In this document: in pieces, positions 8,483 to 15,403 of the stretch | Position numbering within the stretch: position 1 is the first letter of the stretch | Layout of the letters: the number at the start of each line of letters is the position of its first letter | Assembly (NCBI GenBank): GCA_964485235.1 | Contig: CAZAIO010000055.1 | Location: forward strand, 1 to 18,129 | From: CAZAIO01 sp964485235 | GTDB taxonomy: Bacteria > Chloroflexota > Dehalococcoidia > GIF9 > UBA5629 | DNA length: 18,129 nt | Reading direction: 5' to 3' | The notes under the pieces: generated by a model | What the model saw: the letters and a program-made list of their open reading frames with translations, nothing else | Database searches by the model: none | Told to the model about the DNA's origin: nothing | Program-made: the position numbers and the translations under genes

Positions 8483-9352
8483 TTATTCAAGCCAGGCATG
8501 CGAGTAGAGCGTTTCTCCCAGTAGTACCTTGACGGTCTTTACGTAGTCCTTTTCAGTTTGCGATGCTGCATCGACCGCTTCGCCATCCATTACCTTATAT
8601 ATAAGATCGACTATACCTGGCAATTCGCCATTGTTTAGTTTCACCAGTTCAGTATCGAACACGTCGACGATTGCCGAGTACAGTCCGTACCTGCCCAGCA
8701 TTACCATATAGGTACGGTTGAGAATTCCTCTGAGCTCTTCGGGGGTCCCGTTGGAGACATTCGACAGGCCTACGGTCGATTTAACATCGGGTAAAAGGTC
8801 GCCGAGAATTTTCATAAACTCGAGGTCTTCAACTGCCTGTCGCTGGTCTGCGCTTACAGGTATTATTATCGGGTCGACCCAGATATCAGTGTTCTCAATG
8901 CCGAGTTCATTCGCATATGCAACGGTATCCATGATACTTTCCACTCTTGAATCGACATCCGGTGGACAACCAGCGTCTGTGATCACAGAGATGACCACAT
9001 CGGTGTTATATTTTTTCGCCAGCGGCATCATTTTCTCTTTACTGGCCGCTTTTCCTGAAGCTGAATTGAGCAGCGGTCTCGTCTTACAGACTTTCAGACC
9101 GGCTTCCATAGCTACGGAATTCATCGTATCAACCGAGATAGGAAGGTCGGTTACTCCTTGAATGGCATTGACAAGCCACTCAGTGGTTAATTCGGGGTCT
9201 TTTTTGGCTGGACCGAGGTTTAAATCGATGTAGTTTGCTCCCGCTTCAGCTTGAGTTCTAGCCAGTTCCTGTATTACCTTTGGATCTTTGTCTTTTACTG
9301 CATCGTTAACAGCTTTGGATATCACATGAATACTTTCACCGATTAAAATCAC
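8483..9352 (-). CDS. acsE: 5-methyltetrahydrofolate:corrinoid iron-sulfur protein methyltransferase AcsE
   Basis: Transfers the methyl group of methyl-tetrahydrofolate to the cobalt of the AcsCD corrinoid protein, joining the methyl and carbonyl branches of the Wood-Ljungdahl pathway. It is a pterin-binding TIM barrel. Pterin-site residues fall at almost the same numbers as recalled for the Moorella enzyme: Asp75 (ISVDT), Asn96 (LLNSASG), Asp160 (WVDP) and Asn198 (GLSNVSNG). At 289 residues it is slightly longer than that enzyme (about 262) because of its C-terminus. Start is GTG at 9350-9352, five bases after AAGGAGG, and no nearby ATG fits better. It is first in the operon, about 105 bases from the predicted transcription start. 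Use of AcsE implies tetrahydrofolate rather than methanopterin as the methyl carrier. Confidence 0.96.
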   Translation of the reverse strand: MILIGESIHVISKAVNDAVKDKDPKVIQELARTQAEAGANYIDLNLGPAKKDPELTTEWLVNAIQGVTDLPISVDTMNSVAMEAGLKVCKTRPLLNSASGKAASKEKMMPLAKKYNTDVVISVITDAGCPPDVDSRVESIMDTVAYANELGIENTDIWVDPIIIPVSADQRQAVEDLEFMKILGDLLPDVKSTVGLSNVSNGTPEELRGILNRTYMVMLGRYGLYSAIVDVFDTELVKLNNGELPGIVDLIYKVMDGEAVDAASQTEKDYVKTVKVLLGETLYSHAWLE

Positions 9353-9464
9353 CTGAGCCTCCTTTTTCTACATATTGAGAAGGACGTTTTACACAACATA
9401 AGATGCAGGAAACAGTATTAAAGCGATTTCCTCATAGATATACGACTGAAAATGACCGGAATTT

Positions 9465-9493
9465 ATTTTATCACCGTACCATACGTGTGTCAA
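9465..9493 (-). promoter_or_regulatory. sigma70-type promoter of the acs/cdh operon
   Basis: Read on the minus strand, a perfect -35 TTGACA (9488-9493) is followed after exactly 17 bp by TAAAAT (9465-9470), five of six to the -10 consensus. Transcription would start near 9458, leaving a leader of about 105 bases before the acsE GTG. The leader contains an AGGAAA/TTTCCT inverted repeat (9407-9412, 9427-9432). It is the best promoter match I found between acsE and gyrB and suggests strong basal expression of the whole operon. Confidence 0.75.
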
Positions 9494-9518
9494 AGGGTAC
9501 CGCTGTTTCCCTAAAACT

Positions 9519-9546
9519 TTTACATTGCCCGCGATCCCGCTATAAA
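9519..9546 (+). promoter_or_regulatory. Possible distal plus-strand promoter upstream of gyrB
   Basis: TTTACA (9519-9524), 16 bp, TATAAA (9541-9546): each box five of six to consensus. It points toward gyrB but would give a leader of nearly 300 bases, so it may serve gyrB as a second start or drive a small RNA. It stands back to back with the acs promoter, 25 bp from its -35 box. Confidence 0.35.
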
Positions 9547-9611
9547 GCGAAACCACTACAACTGTTTTAGTAACGTCTGGTTCTCCTTATTTTACGTAAG
9601 ATAGAGCGAGA

Positions 9612-9630
9612 GGGCAAATTAAATTTACCC
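9612..9630. repeat. Imperfect 19-bp palindrome, operator-like
   Basis: GGG-C-AAATT-A-AATTT-A-CCC: two perfect arm segments with one mismatch between them, centred at 9621. No T-tract follows on either strand, so it is not a terminator. It lies between the distal and proximal candidate gyrB promoters and could bind a dimeric regulator. No known consensus was recognised. Confidence 0.3.
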
Positions 9631-9711
9631 CTGCCATAAAAAAAACACGTTCCAATTTTTATATAACCGGGTAACTAATGACGCCGGAAGCTTTATTTTT
9701 ATGCCTCGATA

Positions 9712-9720
9712 TGATACAAT
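9712..9720 (+). promoter_or_regulatory. Extended -10 promoter candidate for gyrB
   Basis: TG (9712-9713), one base, then TACAAT (9715-9720) forms an extended -10 element; the matching -35 position (9692-9697, TTTATT) is poor, as is common for extended -10 promoters. The start site would be near 9727, giving a leader of about 120 bases with the GTTGTG/CACAAC inverted repeat. Confidence 0.4.
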
Positions 9721-9846
9721 TAAAGTGGAATAGGTTGTGTAGCGGTTTGTCTGAAGCACAACATATGGCATTAATGATTATCTATTAACCACCCGTGTCC
9801 CAAGTCGTTCAGAAAAAATGCATTTTATTTCATGGATAAGTGAGTA

Positions 9847-11772
9847 ATGGTAGAGGAAACAACTAATAACAATAATATCAATCATTATACAGCAGAAGAT
9901 ATACGAATACTTGACGGACTCGAGGCAGTACGTAAAAGACCCGGAATGTATATCGGCAATACCGATCGTGAAGGGCTTCATCACCTTGTCTACGAGATAG
10001 TGTATAACACGATAGATGAAGCAATGGCGGGGTTCTGCACCTGCACAGAGGTGATCATTCACGAAGACAAATCCATCACCGTAATCGATAACGGCCGGGG
10101 CATCCCCGTGGATATTCACTCTGCCACCAAAGCGTCCGCCCTTGAGGCAGTAATGACCAAACTCCATGCCGGTGCGAAGTTCGGCGGTCAGAGCTACCGG
10201 GTATCCAGCGGTCTTCACGGCGTCGGCGCTTCAGTGGTAAACGCACTATCGGAATGGCTCGAAGTCGAGGTAAGACGTGATGGGAAAATACACTATCAGA
10301 AGTATAATCGCGGTAATCCAGTCGACAGAGTAAAAGTCATCGGGGATACCGAAGCAACAGGAACAACAATACGCTTTTTGGCCGATACGGAAATCTTCGG
10401 AGACTACGACTATGATTTCTCTACGCTGTGTCTCCGTATGAAAGAACTGGCATATCTGAATAAGAGTCTCCGGTTATGCCTGAAAGACGAGCGTAACGAC
10501 CAGGAAGCGACCTATATATTCGAAGGCGGTATATCCAGCCTTGTCAGCCGTTTCAACAGAAGCCGCCATGTACTTCACAATCAGCCGATATATCTATCCG
10601 GCGCAGTCAATAGCACCACTGTAGAGGCGGCGCTTCAGTATAATAACGGTCTTGCTGAATCGACGCGGAGTTTCGCAAACTGTGTGAACACCGTAGATGG
10701 CGGAAGCCATCTAACCGGCTTCCGTTCAGCCCTGACCCGTATCCTCAATGACTACGCCAAAAAGAATAAGCTCCTTAAAGATAGCGATCCGAACTTATCG
10801 GGCGATGATGTAAGAGACGGATTGACTGCTGTAATAAGCGTTAAAATAACAGACCCGCAGTTCGAGGGACAGACAAAAGCCAAACTGGGAAACCCCGAAG
10901 TAAAGACCCATGTGGAGTCGGTTGTTTCTGACGGACTCTCCCTTTACCTCGAACAGCATCCGGACACGGCAAAATCAATTATAGAAAAATGCACTATCTC
11001 GGCGAAAGCTCGAGAAGCGGCTCGCAAAGCAAGGGATCTTATATTTAAAAAGAGCAGTTCGGAGTTCGGGACGCTTCCCGGAAAGCTGGCAGACTGCTCG
11101 GATAAAAATCCCCAGAACTGCGAGCTATTTCTGGTTGAGGGCGATTCAGCAGGCGGTTCGGCAAAACAGGGGCGAGACCGCCGGTTCCAGGCCATCCTTC
11201 CCCTGCGCGGAAAAATTATCAACGTAGAGAAAGCAGCACAGGACAAGATACTGGGACACGAAGAAATTCGCGCAATGATCACTGCCCTGGGAAGCGGTAT
11301 CGGAGACCAGATAGATTTTACCAGGCTGCGTTATCATAAAATCGTCATCATGACAGATGCCGATGTAGACGGTGCGCATATCCGTACATTACTTCTCACA
11401 TTTTTCTATCGGAATATGCCGGAACTTATCACTGAAGGTCACCTGTATATCGCCCAGCCGCCGCTTTACAAAATCCAGTCAGGTAAAAACGAATACTGGC
11501 TATATTCGGACCAGCAAAGAGACGCCAAGCTGGCCGAACTTAAAGAACACAGAAAAGTTGAGGTCCAGCGGTATAAAGGTCTGGGAGAAATGACGCCTGA
11601 GCAATTATGGCAGACAACCATGAATCCCGAAACCAGAACGATGCTCAGGGTTGAGGTCAGCGATGCGATGACAGCTGACTGGGTATTCCATATGCTCATG
11701 GGTAGCGAAGTCCCGCCGAGGAAGTCCTTCATTCAGGCCCACGCAAAGAGCGTGAAAAACCTGGATATCTAA
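9847..11772 (+). CDS. gyrB: DNA gyrase subunit B
   Basis: ATPase subunit of DNA gyrase, introducing negative supercoils with GyrA. The GHKL ATPase domain has YEIV with catalytic Glu50, the Mg ligand Asn54, IDNGRG (Asp81, Arg84) and GLHGVGASVVNAL (122-134). The transducer carries QTKAKLGN (342-349) with the ATP-contacting Lys. The TOPRIM metal site is EGDSAGGSA (431-439) and DADVDGAH (504-511), and the C-terminus has RYKGLGEM (575-582). At 641 residues it is the short form without the insert of enterobacterial GyrB. Unusually, the Asp before Asn54 (E. coli Asp45) is Tyr53. The ATG at 9847 follows only a weak site (AAGTGAG). gyrA and recF are not in the window. Confidence 0.98.
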   Translation: MVEETTNNNNINHYTAEDIRILDGLEAVRKRPGMYIGNTDREGLHHLVYEIVYNTIDEAMAGFCTCTEVIIHEDKSITVIDNGRGIPVDIHSATKASALEAVMTKLHAGAKFGGQSYRVSSGLHGVGASVVNALSEWLEVEVRRDGKIHYQKYNRGNPVDRVKVIGDTEATGTTIRFLADTEIFGDYDYDFSTLCLRMKELAYLNKSLRLCLKDERNDQEATYIFEGGISSLVSRFNRSRHVLHNQPIYLSGAVNSTTVEAALQYNNGLAESTRSFANCVNTVDGGSHLTGFRSALTRILNDYAKKNKLLKDSDPNLSGDDVRDGLTAVISVKITDPQFEGQTKAKLGNPEVKTHVESVVSDGLSLYLEQHPDTAKSIIEKCTISAKAREAARKARDLIFKKSSSEFGTLPGKLADCSDKNPQNCELFLVEGDSAGGSAKQGRDRRFQAILPLRGKIINVEKAAQDKILGHEEIRAMITALGSGIGDQIDFTRLRYHKIVIMTDADVDGAHIRTLLLTFFYRNMPELITEGHLYIAQPPLYKIQSGKNEYWLYSDQQRDAKLAELKEHRKVEVQRYKGLGEMTPEQLWQTTMNPETRTMLRVEVSDAMTADWVFHMLMGSEVPPRKSFIQAHAKSVKNLDI

Positions 11773-11792
11773 AAAGACGGACGCTGTCCGCC
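11771..11792 (-). terminator. Intrinsic terminator of obgE-nadD, overlapping the gyrB stop
   Basis: On the minus strand GGCGGAC-AGC-GTCCGTC forms a 7-bp stem (one G-U) with a 3-base loop followed by TTTTT, 16 bases past the nadD stop codon. The T-tract overlaps the gyrB stop codon. On the plus strand no T-run follows the hairpin, so it should stop nadD transcripts efficiently and gyrB transcripts poorly. Confidence 0.7.
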
Positions 11793-11808
11793 TTCAGAAA
11801 TACAGGTT

Positions 11809-12414
11809 TCAGCCCGGTATATATAGCCGGTGCGCTTTTATGTATTCTTCCACGCCGCCGGGTACCATATCGCTAACAGAAAGTCCCTGTGCTATCCTGC
11901 CCCTTATATCCGAAGAGCTTATATCGATCGGAGGAATATCAAGTATAGTAGTGCTGCGCACAATTCCGGGTATCTCTTTCTCCATTTCCTGCAGGTCCGG
12001 CGGTTCCATCCGGCTTCTGGTGAACGCTACAATACGGCACAGTTTTACAATCCTTTCAGGCTGTTTCCACTGAGGAAACTGAATCAGGCTGTCCCATCCC
12101 AGAAGGAAATATATCTCCGTTGCGTCGTCAATCGTCCGGTGAATGAATTCAAGTGTATCCACGGTATATGTGGCGCCTTTACGTTCCATCTCTACGGTCG
12201 ACAACTCAAACTTTTCATAGTCTGCTATTGCGATTTCGATCATTGCTTTACGGTGTATTGCAGGCGTAACATCTCTGTCCATTTTTAGCCACGGTTGACC
12301 GGCGGGCAAAAAAAGCACGCGGCCAAGCTCTAATTGTTTGAGCGCGGTTTCGGCTATTTTCAGATGACCCAGATGAACAGGATCGAATGTTCCGCCCAGT
12401 ATCCCGATTCTCAT
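11809..12414 (-). CDS. nadD: Nicotinate-nucleotide adenylyltransferase
   Basis: Adds AMP from ATP to nicotinate mononucleotide to give deamido-NAD in NAD synthesis. The nucleotidyltransferase motif is GGTFDPVHLGH (7-17), with the HxGH histidines at 14 and 17. The second phosphate-binding motif, usually ISSTxIR, appears as ISSSDIR (165-171). GWDSL (106-110) fits the family loop. Length of 201 is normal. It starts one base after the obgE stop, so the pair is cotranscribed and probably translationally coupled; obgE-nadD pairing is common in bacteria. It ends convergently 36 bases from gyrB. Confidence 0.97.
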   Translation of the reverse strand: MRIGILGGTFDPVHLGHLKIAETALKQLELGRVLFLPAGQPWLKMDRDVTPAIHRKAMIEIAIADYEKFELSTVEMERKGATYTVDTLEFIHRTIDDATEIYFLLGWDSLIQFPQWKQPERIVKLCRIVAFTRSRMEPPDLQEMEKEIPGIVRSTTILDIPPIDISSSDIRGRIAQGLSVSDMVPGGVEEYIKAHRLYIPG

Positions 12415-12415
12415 T

Positions 12416-13492
12416 TTAACGCCGCCTTTGCTCCGGTTTCGGTTTGAATATGACGGGCGGAGTTTCCCTTTCCACTACATCTTCATATTCCCTGTCATAT
12501 ATTCGTAGCAGGCCTTCTAGCAATTCCGGGATGCCTTCTCCGTATGCGGCTGAAATAAAATAAACAGGCATACCTGTATTCTTGAGTATTTTAGCTAACT
12601 CGTTTTTTCTATCCCGTACTTCCTGCATATCTATCTTGTTCACTGCAACTATTCCCGGTTTCTGTGCCAGTGCCGTACTGTATAATTGTAATTCACTGCT
12701 GAGGCTACTGTAGTCACCGGTGATATCGTTCGAGCTGCCGTCCAACAGGTAAAGCAATACCCTCGTTCTTTCCGCATGCCGCAAGAATTCGAGTCCCAGT
12801 CCTTTTCCGCTATGTGCTCCTTCTATAATTCCCGGTATCTCTGCCACGATGATATACCTGTTTCCTATTTCAACCTCACCGAGCACCGGCTCGATCGTGG
12901 TAAAGGGATAATCGGCTGTCTTCGGCCTGGCTGCCGATACGGTGCCAAGCAAAGTCGATTTTCCCGCGTTCGGATGTCCTATCACCCCGATATCCGCAAT
13001 TAATTTGAGGTCGAGCACAAGATACTGTTCCTCTCCCGCTTCTCCGACGGTTGCTTTTCTCGGCGCCTGATTGGAAGGCGTGGCAAAATGCATATTGCCC
13101 AACCCACCCCTGCCTCCTACGGCAATCGTCACTACCTTCCCATGCTCATCCAGGTCCTCAATGTACACTTCCTGTCCGTTTTCCATTGCATATACTATGG
13201 TACCGACAGGTACCTTTATTACTACATCATCGCCATTCTTACCGTGCTTTTTCCTGCTTCCTCCGTCACCCCCGTTACCTGCCCTGTATATTTTCTTGCT
13301 TCTAAAAGCAATAAATGTATTTATATTTCTATCGGCTTCGAGCAATACAGCGCCTCCCGCACCACCGTCTCCACCGTCCGGTCCGCCGAACGGCACATAT
13401 TTCTCTCTCCTGAAGCTCACCATGCCGTTTCCACCCTTCCCTGCCTTTGCCGTTATTTCAACTCTATCCACTTTATTCACATTTTTCACCAT
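12416..13492 (-). CDS. obgE: GTPase Obg/CgtA (ribosome assembly)
   Basis: Essential GTPase that binds the 50S ribosomal subunit and links ribosome maturation to growth state. The glycine-rich Obg domain (about 8-165) is clear, with FGGPDGGDGG (35-44) and GGRGGLGN (126-133). The G domain follows: G1 GHPNAGKST (172-180), G2 YPFTTIEP, G3 EIPG (218-221), G4 NKID (285-288), G5 SAA (314-316). G3 normally begins with Asp; here it is Glu218. A short 40-residue tail ends in basic residues and no OCT domain is present. The ATG at 13490-13492 has a weak ribosome site, and the in-frame GTG codons 5 and 8 would give a start closer to the usual Obg N-terminus. Confidence 0.97.
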   Translation of the reverse strand: MVKNVNKVDRVEITAKAGKGGNGMVSFRREKYVPFGGPDGGDGGAGGAVLLEADRNINTFIAFRSKKIYRAGNGGDGGSRKKHGKNGDDVVIKVPVGTIVYAMENGQEVYIEDLDEHGKVVTIAVGGRGGLGNMHFATPSNQAPRKATVGEAGEEQYLVLDLKLIADIGVIGHPNAGKSTLLGTVSAARPKTADYPFTTIEPVLGEVEIGNRYIIVAEIPGIIEGAHSGKGLGLEFLRHAERTRVLLYLLDGSSNDITGDYSSLSSELQLYSTALAQKPGIVAVNKIDMQEVRDRKNELAKILKNTGMPVYFISAAYGEGIPELLEGLLRIYDREYEDVVERETPPVIFKPKPEQRRR

Positions 13493-13504
13493 GTATTGAA
13501 ATCT

Positions 13505-13740
13505 CTCTTTACAGCACCTGTGTGCAGCTTTGTTTATATTTATAATAACTAAATTACAGTATGTTAATTATATATTACAGTATATAAATAATAATAATAG
13601 TAAGCCATGTTGATTATGTGCACAGGCTGAACGGGGTACGTGTGGGTGTTGAACATGGGTAAAATGAGATGTTATCAACAATTAAGCAGAAAAGACTAAG
13701 GCGTAACCTTTGGATTTTCCACAGAGATTCCAGAAAGGAA
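13505..13740. other. Candidate replication origin (oriC) next to dnaA
   Basis: The gap between dnaA and obgE begins with a highly AT-rich block (about 13530-13605) that could unwind, with a direct repeat ATTACAGTAT at 13553-13562 and 13574-13583 and AAT triplets at 13588-13598. Beside it are DnaA-box-like 9-mers: TTTTCCACA (13715-13723, fits TTWTNCACA), TTATCAACA (13672-13680, one mismatch) and a weaker TAATCAACA on the minus strand (13608-13616). Position next to dnaA fits a bacterial origin. The boxes are few, so this is a candidate only. Confidence 0.4.
13539..13567 (-). promoter_or_regulatory. sigma70-type promoter of obgE-nadD
   Basis: On the minus strand TTAACA (13562-13567), 17 bp, TATAAA (13539-13544), each five of six to consensus. 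A start near 13532 leaves a leader of about 40 bases. It lies within the AT-rich part of the candidate replication origin; very AT-rich sequence raises the chance of a false match. Confidence 0.5.
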
Positions 13741-13750
13741 GCAACGGCTG

Positions 13751-15112
13751 TTATTTTATGCCCAGTTCCCTTCTTATTTCTTGAAGTGCTTTTTCCACGT
13801 GCGGAACGGTTTTGGATTCACGTGATATTTTTTCGCAGCCATGAAGGATCGTAGTATGGTCCCTGCCGCCGAGCATATCACCTATATCGGAAAGCCGGTA
13901 CTGTCCATGTTCCCGTATCAGGTACATTGCAATCTGACGGGCAAGCGCAGTCTTACGGTCGCGCAATTTACCTATCAGCGACTCAGTGGAAATACCATAA
14001 TAAGCCGCCACTGTTTCCAGTATAATCCCGGGTTGGGGTGTTGAACTTTCTACGGAATTTCCTTCCACCAGTACGGCAAGCGCCTGTTTTGTGTTATCAA
14101 TATCAATAGCGTTACCGCTCAGTTTGGCAAATGTGGCAACTCTGTTAAAGCCGCCCTCAAGCTCACGAATATTATGTCTGAACTGCATCGCAATGAACTG
14201 AAGAACCTCGACCGGCACGCTCAGTTCATTCTTTTTTATCCTGTTTTCAAGTATAGAGAGACGAGTCTCGAAGTCAGGGGGCCGTATGTCGGCAATCAAG
14301 CCCCACTGCAAACGCGACAACAGTTTCTCCCCCAGGGATCGAATCGATCTGGGCGGACCGTCACACGTAGTGACTATCTGACAATTATTGTCATGTAACT
14401 CGTTGAACGTGTGAAAGAAGCATTCCTGCGTCTGTGCTTTGCCGCTCAGGAATTGAAAATCGTCGAGCAGGAGAAAGTCCACAGACCTGAACTTGCTGTG
14501 AAAAGCCTCGGTCGTATTATTTTTCAGCGAGGATACGAACTCGTTCGTAAGCTGTTCCGCGCTTGTGTAAAGTATGCGGTACCCGTTAGCCCTGGCTGCA
14601 TGTCCTATTGCCTGCAACAGGTGTGTCTTGCCGAGCCCCGTCCCGCCATAGATGAAGAGAGGATTGTACACACTGCCGGGGTTTTCAGCTACCTCGAGTG
14701 CTGCTGCAAAAGCCAGCCTGTTAGCTTCACCTGTGACGAAGTTGTTAAATGTATATTTGTTGTTGAGCCTGCTTAACACCGATGGTTTTATCGGTACCCT
14801 CGTGGTTGTCCCTCCGTCGGCCTGATTTGCATATACCGGTTGTGCTTCAGAAACATCAGGGGCCTGTACGCTAAATTGCACCGACATATTTTTTCCGGTA
14901 ATGCCGACAAGGGTTTTCTCCACCAGCGAACAGAGCCTGTTGTTCAACCACTCGGCGACAAACGCGTTGGGCACACCGACGATAAAGGTACCATTTTTGT
15001 AGCTTATGCCGATAGTGTTTTTAAGCCATGTATTAAAATTGGGTCTGCTTACCTGGAGTTGTAGCTCTCCGAGTGCGGCAATCCAAATTTCCTGAGCCGA
15101 TTTCATAGTCAT
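13751..15112 (-). CDS. dnaA: Chromosomal replication initiator DnaA
   Basis: AAA+ initiator that binds DnaA boxes and melts oriC. Domain I (about 1-85) has the NFNTWL segment; domain II is a short linker (about 86-115). Domain III has Walker A GGTGLGKTH (156-164), Walker B LLLDDFQF (214-221) and the arginine-finger region SRLQWGL (Arg267). Domain IV contains the DNA-binding signature GGRDHTTILHGCEKI (415-429). Length of 453 is typical. The sensor-region segment usually written DRPP is DGPP (251-254) here. The ATG at 15110-15112 follows only a run of A with no Shine-Dalgarno; ATG at codon 3 is an alternative. Neighbours are obgE and fmt, not dnaN, unlike most bacteria. Confidence 0.98.
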   Translation of the reverse strand: MTMKSAQEIWIAALGELQLQVSRPNFNTWLKNTIGISYKNGTFIVGVPNAFVAEWLNNRLCSLVEKTLVGITGKNMSVQFSVQAPDVSEAQPVYANQADGGTTTRVPIKPSVLSRLNNKYTFNNFVTGEANRLAFAAALEVAENPGSVYNPLFIYGGTGLGKTHLLQAIGHAARANGYRILYTSAEQLTNEFVSSLKNNTTEAFHSKFRSVDFLLLDDFQFLSGKAQTQECFFHTFNELHDNNCQIVTTCDGPPRSIRSLGEKLLSRLQWGLIADIRPPDFETRLSILENRIKKNELSVPVEVLQFIAMQFRHNIRELEGGFNRVATFAKLSGNAIDIDNTKQALAVLVEGNSVESSTPQPGIILETVAAYYGISTESLIGKLRDRKTALARQIAMYLIREHGQYRLSDIGDMLGGRDHTTILHGCEKISRESKTVPHVEKALQEIRRELGIK

Positions 15113-15184
15113 CTTTTTTTTAAAATACCGAATAAAATGAAAAGCTAAATCGATTGTCTAATATACGGTTCACGCATAAGGAAC

Positions 15185-15213
15185 AAAAAAAACGCTCATA
15201 AACGAAGCGCTTT
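15185..15213 (-). terminator. Terminator-like hairpin in the dnaA leader
   Basis: On the minus strand AAAGCGCT and AGCGTTTT pair (one G-U) around a 9-base loop and run into a stretch of eight T. The GC core is only four pairs, so the hairpin is weak. It lies about 75 bases upstream of the dnaA ATG and downstream of the predicted dnaA promoter, where it could attenuate dnaA transcription. Confidence 0.35.
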
Positions 15214-15328
15214 AACGGTTATTTAGAGTTTTTTACCGGGTATGCGTATAGAAAAAAGTATGCAAAAACATAAGTTAAAAAACGAACAGTAAATAATCGA
15301 TTTGGTATGTCCCTCAAGCCTTTTTTAG

Positions 15329-15357
15329 CTTATCATGGTCTACTTTTGGGGTGTCAA
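15329..15357 (-). promoter_or_regulatory. Promoter candidate for dnaA
   Basis: On the minus strand a perfect TTGACA (15352-15357), 17 bp, then GATAAG (15329-15334), four of six to the -10 consensus. The leader to the dnaA ATG would be about 210 bases. Its -35 box is mirrored by the fmt -35 box eight bases away. Confidence 0.45.
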
Positions 15358-15365
15358 GGGGGTTT

Positions 15366-15394
15366 TTGACATAACGGGGGAAATTGTACAAAAT
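15366..15394 (+). promoter_or_regulatory. Promoter of fmt, giving a near-leaderless transcript
   Basis: Perfect TTGACA (15366-15371), 17 bp, CAAAAT (15389-15394), four of six. The start site would fall at about 15401, at most a few bases before the fmt ATG at 15404, and no Shine-Dalgarno precedes that ATG. Confidence 0.5.
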
Positions 15395-15403
15395 TATTAA
15401 GAA

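Larger units (their letters stand above)
9353..9846. other. 494-bp non-coding divergent region between acsE and gyrB
   Basis: No plausible coding frame is seen on either strand; the long minus-strand frame entering from the gyrB side is an antisense shadow. The region holds the acs promoter, two possible plus-strand promoters (9519-9546 and 9712-9720), an imperfect 19-bp palindrome (9612-9630), a run of eight A (9639-9646), and a GTTGTG/CACAAC inverted repeat (9734-9739 and 9757-9762) in the predicted gyrB leader. The rest shows nothing I can name. Confidence 0.6.
15113..15403. other. Divergent dnaA/fmt intergenic region
   Basis: About 290 AT-rich bases without a coding frame. It contains the back-to-back dnaA and fmt promoters, a terminator-like hairpin in the dnaA leader (15185-15213), and a weaker possible dnaA-proximal promoter on the minus strand (TTGTTC, 17 bp, TATTAG, ending near 15158). 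No DnaA-box match was found here. Confidence 0.5.

Noticed and set aside
9387..9395. Perfect DnaA-box match TTTTACACA in the acs leader
   Set aside because: About one match to TTWTNCACA is expected by chance in a window this size, and no second box or AT-rich block accompanies it.
9407..9432. AGGAAA/TTTCCT inverted repeat in the acs leader as a riboswitch
   Set aside because: Only six pairs with a 14-base loop; no cobalamin, folate or other riboswitch core was recognisable in the 105-base leader.
9778..10218. Minus-strand frame of 146 codons over the gyrB start
   Set aside because: Antisense shadow of the GyrB ATPase domain; no ribosome site and no recognisable domain.
13669..13854. Short plus-strand frame in the dnaA/obgE gap
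   Set aside because: Mostly overlaps the 3' end of dnaA in antisense, with no ribosome site or protein-like features.
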